Below, in pieces: positions 58,719 through 64,000 of a stretch of 64,000 bases of DNA. Under the pieces are notes generated by a model. The model was not told where the DNA came from. It ran no database searches and worked only from the letters and a program-made list of their open reading frames with translations. A program made the position numbers and the translations under genes. Position 1 is the first letter of the stretch. Every line of letters starts with the position of its first letter. Source of the DNA: Terriglobia bacterium (GTDB taxonomy: Bacteria > Acidobacteriota > Terriglobia > Acidiferrales > UBA7541). Location: contig JAIMAG010000013.1 in assembly GCA_023512135.1 (NCBI GenBank), forward strand, positions 1 to 64,000. The letters are read 5' to 3'.

Positions 58719-59897
58719 ATGCGCTGGCTCGGATTTCTCATCCTGGCAGGCGGCTTGGCAGGTGGAGCGTGGACGTGGATGGCAGCGGGTGCGCCACAGG
58801 AAATCCGTGAAGCAGAACTGCAGGCGAGCGAACGGCCCCGCGCTCGGGACCTCGGAATCGCTCCCGGCTCGTTCGAGCCGGGAATGTGGAATGCCATCAC
58901 CGACGTGCCCGGCGTGCGCGTCGGCCACGCGACGGTCATCGCCGGCGACGATGTCCGCACCGGCGTCACCGCCATCCTTCCCCACGCGGGCAATCTGTAT
59001 CGCGAAAAAGTCGCCGCCGCATTGCACATCGCCAACGCCTTCGGCAAGCTGGTCGGCTCGACGCAGGTCGCCGAGCTCGGCCAGTTGGAAACGCCCATCC
59101 TGCTCACGAACACGCTCAGCGTGTGGGACGCTGCGGCTGCGCTGGCCGAATGGATGCTCGCGCTGCCGGGCAACGAATCCGTTCGATCGATCAATCCCGT
59201 GGTCGGCGAAACCAACGACGGCTGGCTGAACGACATCCGCGGCCGGCACGTGCGCGCCGAGCACGTGCGCCAGGCGCTGACCTCGGCCAGCGACGGCCCG
59301 GTCGCAGAAGGCTCGGTTGGCGCCGGCACCGGCACGATCGCCTTCGGCTGGAAAGGAGGCATCGGCACCAGCTCCCGCCGCGTTCGCCTGGGCGGCGCCG
59401 CCAGCAGGCCCCATACGGTCGGTGTGCTCGTGCAGACGAATTACGGCGGACGGCTGACCATCGCCGGCATCCCGGTGTGGCAGCACGTGCCGCCGCCGCG
59501 CCGCGAGGACAGCGGCGATGGCTCCTGCATGATTGTGGTCGCCACCGACGCCCCGCTCGACGCCCGACAGCTGCGCCGGCTGGCTGCGCGTGCCATCCTC
59601 GGCATGGCCCGCACCGGCGCTTCAGGCAGCCACGGCAGCGGCGATTACGTGATTGCCTTCTCGACCACGAACCGCATTCGCAGCGCCGCGTCCGGCGACG
59701 AAGTTCCCACTGCTGCCGTCGAGCTGCTGCGCGAGGAACGGCTTTCTCCCCTGCTGCTCGCAGTCAGCGACGCCACCGAAGAAGCCATCTACAACTCGCT
59801 GTTTCGCGCCACCACCGTGCGTGGCCGCTCCGGACACACTGCAGAAGCGATTCCGATTGCTCCGGTGCGGGAACTTTTGCGGAAGTACGGCCGCTAG
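58719..59897 (+). CDS. Exported P1-family peptidase (DmpA/BapA-like)
   Basis: A 392-residue protein of the self-processing L-aminopeptidase/D-esterase family. It has an N-terminal signal or anchor (LGFLILAGGLAGGAWTWMA), ITDVPGVRVGHATVIAGDDV, TGVTAILPHAGN, the Asn in LTNTLSVWDAAAAL, EGSVGAGTGTIAFGWKGGIG and the autocleavage/nucleophile Ser in GDGSCMIVVATDAPL. Family members cleave themselves before that Ser and release N-terminal D- or beta-amino acids from short peptides. ATG 58719 is set by GGAGG. With the M42, M28 and S41-type genes it adds to a large exported peptidase set. Confidence 0.92.
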   Translation: MRWLGFLILAGGLAGGAWTWMAAGAPQEIREAELQASERPRARDLGIAPGSFEPGMWNAITDVPGVRVGHATVIAGDDVRTGVTAILPHAGNLYREKVAAALHIANAFGKLVGSTQVAELGQLETPILLTNTLSVWDAAAALAEWMLALPGNESVRSINPVVGETNDGWLNDIRGRHVRAEHVRQALTSASDGPVAEGSVGAGTGTIAFGWKGGIGTSSRRVRLGGAASRPHTVGVLVQTNYGGRLTIAGIPVWQHVPPPRREDSGDGSCMIVVATDAPLDARQLRRLAARAILGMARTGASGSHGSGDYVIAFSTTNRIRSAASGDEVPTAAVELLREERLSPLLLAVSDATEEAIYNSLFRATTVRGRSGHTAEAIPIAPVRELLRKYGR

Positions 59898-59915
59898 CGG
59901 CACCCGCCGGCGGAT

Positions 59916-61550
59916 TCATCCCTTGCAAAGCTCTTCGGTCAGCACCTCGCGCCTGCGTTCGGCCAGGCGTGAGCAGTGCTCGAGCGACCAGCGGTACAGC
60001 TTGCCGCTCAATGCAACGAGAACAACAAAAACCGCGCCCGCCAGCCACAAGGTCTGCGGACGGAATGCCAGAAAGAAAACGGGAGCACAGATCCCCAGCA
60101 CGACCAACTGCACTGCCAGGATCACCAGAACGGTCATGCCCGATTGACGCTGCCGGAATTTGCCAAAGTCGAACCGCTGCGGATAGGTCAGCGACATGTA
60201 GTTTCCAGCCGAAAAGTGCACCAGCATGACGAAGGCCATGGCCGCCAGCGTCAGCAGCGTCAGGGCCGCACGCGGCAGCCCTGCATACCAGCCGATCCAC
60301 AGCCAGATGACAACGAACTCCGCGACCCAGATCATCCCCAGCAGCAGGTTTTTCCCGAGTAACACGATGCGGAACCGTATCGGCGCGATCAGAAAAAACT
60401 GTATGCCCCGCCCATCAAAGGCAAAACTGTTGTAGCCAATCGGGGCAAGCACCAGGACCGCATACCCAACCGCCATCGGAAACAGCACATCCGGCCCCCG
60501 GCTCAGAACCCCGGGCTTCTCTTTGGAGGTCAACGCAAAGGTGAGAAATACCAGAAAGAACAGCGGGGTGAACAGATTCAGCAATAGGAAGCCGTTTCGC
60601 AACAAGTAGCGCACTTCCTTGGCGAACACCGCGGCGACCTGTTGGGAAACTCCGGGCAGCTCCCAGAGGAACTTGCCGGCAGCTTTTTCTTCCACTGCCT
60701 GCGCAGAGTGCACGGTGGCCGTTTCGCTCAAATCCTCCCCGCGGTATTGCGCCAGCAGCCTGCGTCGCAACAGCCAGCCGCAGCCGACCCCGTATCCACA
60801 GAGTCCCAGCAGCGCACCCAGCCACGCGCCGGTGCTCCCGCCACCCGCCACCACAGCTCCCACCAGTCCGGGAGGCAGAATCTGTGTCCAGTCGTAGACC
60901 TGTTGCAGCAGCGGCGCAAGGTTTTTTCCCCAACGCTCCGCCGCCAGACCCACAAACTGCAGACCGAACATCGTCAGCACAAAAATCAGGAAGAGCGCTT
61001 CCCGCGTCCGGCGTCGCGCCAGGAGCCGCTCCAACCAGAGGTAGAGCAACCGGTTCAACAACAGCGTGCACAGCGCAAACCCCAGCAGCAGCAGAGCGTT
61101 CGCCGCCAACCCCTGCGGCGCGGCCAATCCTACGCCGACCAGCACTCCACCCAGCCAGACCAGCGCAATGATCCCCGCCGGATCGAATATCCCATAGGCC
61201 AGATGCAGCAGAAAAAAAGCGCGGAAACGCAGCGGCAGCACCAGAAGCCCCCGGAGACTGGTGCCAGAAGCAAATGCTGCGATCAGCACGGGCAGCAGTT
61301 GCCAGGCCAGAAAAATGGCCCAGAGCAGAACGGTGAGCAGTTGCGGGGAGCCTCTGCGCACGGCGGCATAGCTGCCCGCGGCGAATCCCAGCGCGCCGCC
61401 CAGCGCCACCAGTCCCCCGAGCCCGGTCACCAGCAGCGTGCCGATCAGCTCGAGCTGCTTTCGTGGACTGCGCAGACTGTTACGCAGCAGCCGCCATCGC
61501 AACCCGGCCACCAACCAAACCTGCTGCCACACGCCCGAACCGGCTCTCAT
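59916..61550 (-). CDS. ABC transporter membrane protein (ABC-2/YhhJ-like)
   Basis: A 544-residue polytopic protein with about 12-14 membrane helices in two sets separated by a cytosolic segment at about 255-305 (RRLLAQYRGEDLSETATVHS). Its start overlaps the ATPase stop by 4 bases (ATGA), so the two make one transporter. Residues such as SPRKQLELIGTLLVTG and KEVRYLLRNGFLLLNLFTP are typical for ABC exporters of unknown substrate in this family. It converges on the P1 peptidase gene with an 18-base gap. Confidence 0.85.
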   Translation of the reverse strand: MRAGSGVWQQVWLVAGLRWRLLRNSLRSPRKQLELIGTLLVTGLGGLVALGGALGFAAGSYAAVRRGSPQLLTVLLWAIFLAWQLLPVLIAAFASGTSLRGLLVLPLRFRAFFLLHLAYGIFDPAGIIALVWLGGVLVGVGLAAPQGLAANALLLLGFALCTLLLNRLLYLWLERLLARRRTREALFLIFVLTMFGLQFVGLAAERWGKNLAPLLQQVYDWTQILPPGLVGAVVAGGGSTGAWLGALLGLCGYGVGCGWLLRRRLLAQYRGEDLSETATVHSAQAVEEKAAGKFLWELPGVSQQVAAVFAKEVRYLLRNGFLLLNLFTPLFFLVFLTFALTSKEKPGVLSRGPDVLFPMAVGYAVLVLAPIGYNSFAFDGRGIQFFLIAPIRFRIVLLGKNLLLGMIWVAEFVVIWLWIGWYAGLPRAALTLLTLAAMAFVMLVHFSAGNYMSLTYPQRFDFGKFRQRQSGMTVLVILAVQLVVLGICAPVFFLAFRPQTLWLAGAVFVVLVALSGKLYRWSLEHCSRLAERRREVLTEELCKG

Positions 61551-62371
61551 GCCAGCCAGGAAAGCTCCTGTTCTGTAGCGCGCGTACCGCCCACGATTTC
61601 CAGGAAAATTTGCTCCAGGGTCAGTTTCTGGCCCGTCGGGCGGACTGCTTCGGCACCCGTCGCTGCATCGGCAATCTTCGATTCCACCCCGGAACGCAAT
61701 TCTTCGATCGAGCCCTGCGCGACCAGTTTTCCCTTGTGAATGATGGCTACATGGCTGCAGAGCCGCTCGACGATTTCCAGCACATGCGAAGTCAGGAAAA
61801 TCGTGGCCCCGCGCGCGATCATCCGGTTCAGCATGTTTTTCAGTGTGCCTGCTGCGATGGCGTCCACGCCCTCGAATGGCTCGTCGAGAAACAGAATCTT
61901 CGGTCCGTGGATGACGGCTGCGGCTAAGGCCAGTTTCTTTTTCATACCGTGGGAATAATCGGCGATCAGGGTCTTCGGACGATCGGCCAGTTGCATGAAC
62001 TCCAGCAGCTCCTGCGTGCGCTGTGCTGCGGTTGCGCGGTCCAGCCCATACATGCGCGCGACGAAATTCAAGTACTCGGAGCCGGTCAGCCGGTCGAACA
62101 GCGCCAGGCCTTCGGGCACCACGCCAATCTGCCGTTTCACTTCGACCGGGTCCTGCTGCAGGTCGGTGCCCAGAAGCACGATGCGCCCGGCGGTCGGTTC
62201 CAACAGCCCGGTCAGCATGCGGATCGTTGTGGATTTGCCGGCGCCGTTCGGTCCAAGAAACCCGAAAAACTGGCCGGCGCCGACCGCCAAGTTGACCTGG
62301 TCCACCGCCACCAACTCGCCGAACCGGCGCGTCAGATTTTCCGTAACGATGGCGTAGGAATTTGTCGTCAT
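61547..62371 (-). CDS. ABC transporter ATP-binding protein
   Basis: A 274-residue ATPase with Walker A GPNGAGKSTTIRML, the signature YSHGMKKKLALAAA (a YSHGM variant of LSGGQ, common in ABC-2 exporters), Walker B KILFLDEPFEGVD, and the switch His in FLTSHVLEIVERL. It pairs with the downstream membrane protein. The substrate cannot be inferred; a drug, lipid or polysaccharide exporter is possible. Confidence 0.95.
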   Translation of the reverse strand: MTTNSYAIVTENLTRRFGELVAVDQVNLAVGAGQFFGFLGPNGAGKSTTIRMLTGLLEPTAGRIVLLGTDLQQDPVEVKRQIGVVPEGLALFDRLTGSEYLNFVARMYGLDRATAAQRTQELLEFMQLADRPKTLIADYSHGMKKKLALAAAVIHGPKILFLDEPFEGVDAIAAGTLKNMLNRMIARGATIFLTSHVLEIVERLCSHVAIIHKGKLVAQGSIEELRSGVESKIADAATGAEAVRPTGQKLTLEQIFLEIVGGTRATEQELSWLA

Positions 62372-62501
62372 GGTCGCTCAGCCCTCTAGAAAATGCGCAA
62401 AGAGAATTTTTCGTTCCCGGGGTTCCAAGTCCGAAGTGGCTTCGGCGCGGGCAGGTAACAAGTCGGCGGGAGCGGACCACGGTTTGCAGCCAGCGCTATG
62501 G

Positions 62502-62592
62502 TGGCGGAGGAGGAGGGATTCGAACCCCCGTCCCGGTGCAACCGGGAAGCGGTTTTCAAGACCGCCGCCTTCAACCACTCGGCCACTCCTCC
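62502..62592 (-). tRNA. tRNA-Ser (anticodon TGA)
   Basis: A 91-base class II tRNA on the minus strand: acceptor GGAGGAG/CTCCTCC, discriminator G, encoded CCA, anticodon stem GCGGT/ACCGC with loop CTTGAAA (anticodon TGA, reads UCA), a long variable arm (TTCCCGGTTGCACCGGGA) and a GGTTCGAATCC T-arm. Its 5' end is 4 bases from the stop codon of the recombinase gene. Confidence 0.96.
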
Positions 62593-62596
62593 GCGT

Positions 62597-63682
62597 CTAA
62601 CAGCTTCCGGCAAGGGTAGTTACGGGCGCTCCGGGTGACAGTGGTGCTGCCTTTTGGGGCAGCGAGGGTCCAACTGTCACCCAGTTGTCACCAAAACGGC
62701 TCAACTGCTGCACGGCCTCCCGCTTTGCTCGCAGATGGGTGTGGGTGTAACGCATCGTGACCGTGAGACTGGAGTGTCCGAGCAGCTCCTGGACGGTCAC
62801 CACGTCCACGCCGCAATTCACCAGCCGCGAAGCGAACGTGTGCCGCAGCGTGTGCCACGTCACCCCCTCGATCCCCGCTTTCCTGCAAGCTTGACGGAAG
62901 CCAGCCTTGAGGTCAACAAATGGTTTGCCGGTTCTAGGGTTGTAGAAAACAAACTCATTCCGCCGATTCTGCCCCCAAGCCCGGAGCACCTGAAGCGCAT
63001 CCGCGTTCAGCGGAACCTCGCGCACCTTCCCGGTCTTGGCGGCATAAACGGTCAGAATCCCTCTCTCCCAATCCACGTGCGACCAGCGGAGCGAAAAGAT
63101 CTCTCCAACGCGGAGGCCCGTATGCAACGCGAACCGCACGAGGTCCTGAAGGTACGGCGCAGCGTTCTGCAGAAGCCGCCTTTCCTCCTCCCCGCTCAGG
63201 ACGCGCGTGCCCGTGTTGAACTCCCGGAAGAACTTCACCTGCTTGACCGGATTGGCCTCCGAGTAGAGACCCCACGCGGCCGCGAGATTAAACATCCGCT
63301 TGAGCAACGCGAGCTCCCGGTTCACGGTGGAGCCCGAAACCGCTTTCCGCCGATGCAGCTTGTAGTTCTCCACGTCTGCCACACCGATTTCGGTAAGCGG
63401 CCGCTTCATCCCGAAGAACTCTTTCAATCGCTCCAGCATCTGCTGATCTCGCTGCCAGGACCGCTTGTTCGCTCTCGCATACTCCAGATAACGCTCGCCG
63501 AACTCGCCCAACGTTATCCTGACGGGCCGACGAAACACTCCGCGCAAAACCTCTGCCTTGCGCAGATTCAGCAGAGCTTCCGCGTCCCGCTTTCTGGAGC
63601 TATGCGATGACTCCTGGATTCGGTTCCGGTTCTGGTCATAGAAGTCAATCCACCAGATTCGACCTCTTCGATAGATCCCCAC
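62597..63682 (-). CDS. Tyrosine recombinase/integrase
   Basis: A 361-residue phage-type integrase. An Arm-binding N-terminus (VGIYRRGRIWWIDFYDQN), a core-binding SAM-like domain (about 60-150) and a catalytic domain with all residues: Arg 191 (HTGLRVGE), Lys 216 (AAKTGKVREVP), His 277 and Arg 280 (TWHTLRHTFAS), His 303 (LLGHSS) and Tyr 312 (TMRYTH). The start is GTG 63682, chosen because AAGGAG lies 6 bases upstream and a promoter -10 (TACAAT, 63720-63725) overlaps the ATG at 63721. It abuts the 5' end of tRNA-Ser, unlike the usual layout at tRNA 3' ends, and is probably the edge of an element extending beyond the window. Confidence 0.93.
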   Translation of the reverse strand: MGIYRRGRIWWIDFYDQNRNRIQESSHSSRKRDAEALLNLRKAEVLRGVFRRPVRITLGEFGERYLEYARANKRSWQRDQQMLERLKEFFGMKRPLTEIGVADVENYKLHRRKAVSGSTVNRELALLKRMFNLAAAWGLYSEANPVKQVKFFREFNTGTRVLSGEEERRLLQNAAPYLQDLVRFALHTGLRVGEIFSLRWSHVDWERGILTVYAAKTGKVREVPLNADALQVLRAWGQNRRNEFVFYNPRTGKPFVDLKAGFRQACRKAGIEGVTWHTLRHTFASRLVNCGVDVVTVQELLGHSSLTVTMRYTHTHLRAKREAVQQLSRFGDNWVTVGPSLPQKAAPLSPGAPVTTLAGSC

Positions 63683-63695
63683 TTGCGGCTCCTTC

Positions 63696-63863
63696 CTACC
63701 CCTTGCCAGCCGCACCTGCATTGTAACAACTCGAAAGGCTGCTCGACCGGGGAAAGTCCCTTGTGAGGGTTTTTTCACTACCCTCGATGAATCTTTCGAG
63801 ACCGGCCAGATAGCTGGCTGCCTCTCGCACAATCAAAAGCCGTAGCCGGATGCGCTCGTCCAT
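63696..63863 (-). CDS. Possible 55-residue ORF upstream of the integrase
   Basis: An ATG frame of 55 codons ending 13 bases before the integrase start. The first 37 residues (MDERIRLRLLIVREAASYLA, then a Glu/Thr/Arg-rich stretch) look like an amphipathic helical protein; the last part reads through the integrase promoter and is less protein-like. A weak AAGGGAAAC lies upstream. Its position suits a small accessory gene such as an excisionase, but there is no recognised motif and it may not be translated. Confidence 0.25.
   Translation of the reverse strand: MDERIRLRLLIVREAASYLAGLERFIEGSEKTLTRDFPRSSSLSSCYNAGAAGKG
63720..63728 (-). promoter_or_regulatory. Extended -10 promoter of the integrase gene
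   Basis: Minus-strand TGT followed by TACAAT (63720-63725); the start is near 63713, with a 31-base leader that contains the AAGGAG ribosome site. Confidence 0.5.
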
Positions 63864-63942
63864 CTTTTCGTTTCCCTTTCGCCGAAGCCCAATTCAACTC
63901 AAGCCAGCCCTTGGCCTCGGTCTCAAAAACGGATCGGGTCTG

Positions 63943-63960
63943 CAAGGTGCCTGCACCTTG
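63943..63960. repeat. 18-base inverted repeat
   Basis: CAAGGTGC (63943-63950) and GCACCTTG (63953-63960) form a perfect 8-bp inverted repeat with a 2-base centre. It lies about 260 bases upstream of the integrase and could be an operator or a recombinase arm site. Nothing else is seen in 63864-64000. Confidence 0.4.
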
Positions 63961-64000
63961 GCTCCCGCATGGGGCGAGAGCCCAGCTCGACTCGGTCAGT

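Noticed and set aside
1-64000. CRISPR arrays, insertion sequences, rRNA genes or prophage structural genes
   Set aside because: No spaced direct repeats, transposase motifs, rRNA segments or phage head/tail proteins were seen; only the lone integrase suggests mobility.

Overview
The window is 64 kb of GC-rich bacterial chromosome, densely packed with mostly housekeeping genes on both strands. Gene content (diderm LPS assembly by LptD, MEP isoprenoid genes, a single-chain SucA, an MXAN_5187-type protein, an SPFH protein paired with a ribbon-helix-helix protein, many exported peptidases) fits Acidobacteriota best; this is inferred from gene style, not from a marker phylogeny.

Layout. 1-3.2 kb: tRNA-Val, an aromatic amino acid decarboxylase, a three-gene SPFH / 24-residue membrane peptide / ribbon-helix-helix operon with a near-perfect palindrome on its -10 box, and a divergent very short transcription unit ending in a strong hairpin. 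3.2-12.8 kb: SucA, an exported M28 peptidase, a three-domain acyl-activating/ACP/acyltransferase protein, a PQQ-type sugar dehydrogenase lipoprotein, a PilZ protein and a HAD phosphatase. 12.7-21.5 kb: a LolA-like secreted protein, acylphosphatase, Apt, a broken OsmC-family gene whose first lesion is a TGA exactly at the expected catalytic cysteine, RlmB, a free-standing GltX-like C-terminal domain, a secreted duplicated-domain protein, IspF/IspD, a PIN-TRAM membrane protein and alanine racemase. 21.7-33.3 kb: a DUF2339/DUF3999 pair, then a long leftward cluster TPR - ispE - prs - rplY - pth - rpsF - rpsR - rplI - dnaB.

33.5-48.5 kb: a small membrane protein, PurH, an MXAN_5187-type protein, SelA (selenocysteine synthesis), LarB, GltX, frataxin/CyaY, a dienelactone hydrolase-type protein, a TlpA/CcdA reductant pair, an exported SurE, an amidase and LptD. 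48.6-62.4 kb: an RDD protein, an S41-type protein lacking the usual catalytic dyad, L-2-hydroxyglutarate oxidase, an exported asparaginase-type Ntn hydrolase, a deoxynucleoside kinase, tryptophanase, a second small membrane protein, a tandem M42 peptidase with a dead N-terminal half, a P1-family peptidase and an ABC-2-type transporter. 62.5-64 kb: tRNA-Ser(TGA) directly abutted by a tyrosine recombinase, probably the edge of an integrated element that continues beyond the window.

Several modules form functional sets: translation and replication (rpsF/rpsR/rplI/dnaB, pth, rplY, gltX, rlmB), nucleotide and isoprenoid precursors (prs, apt, purH, ispD/E/F), periplasmic thiol chemistry (TlpA/CcdA, LptD with a C-terminal Cys pair), and turnover of exported peptides (M28, M42, S41-like, P1, asparaginase). 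Regulatory reading shows a recurring extended -10 promoter class (TGn followed by a TAnnnT-like hexamer) and several predicted leaderless or near-leaderless starts. The most intriguing observations are the OsmC-family relic with TGA at the catalytic position in a genome that encodes SelA, and the SPFH-microprotein-RHH operon with its own candidate operator.
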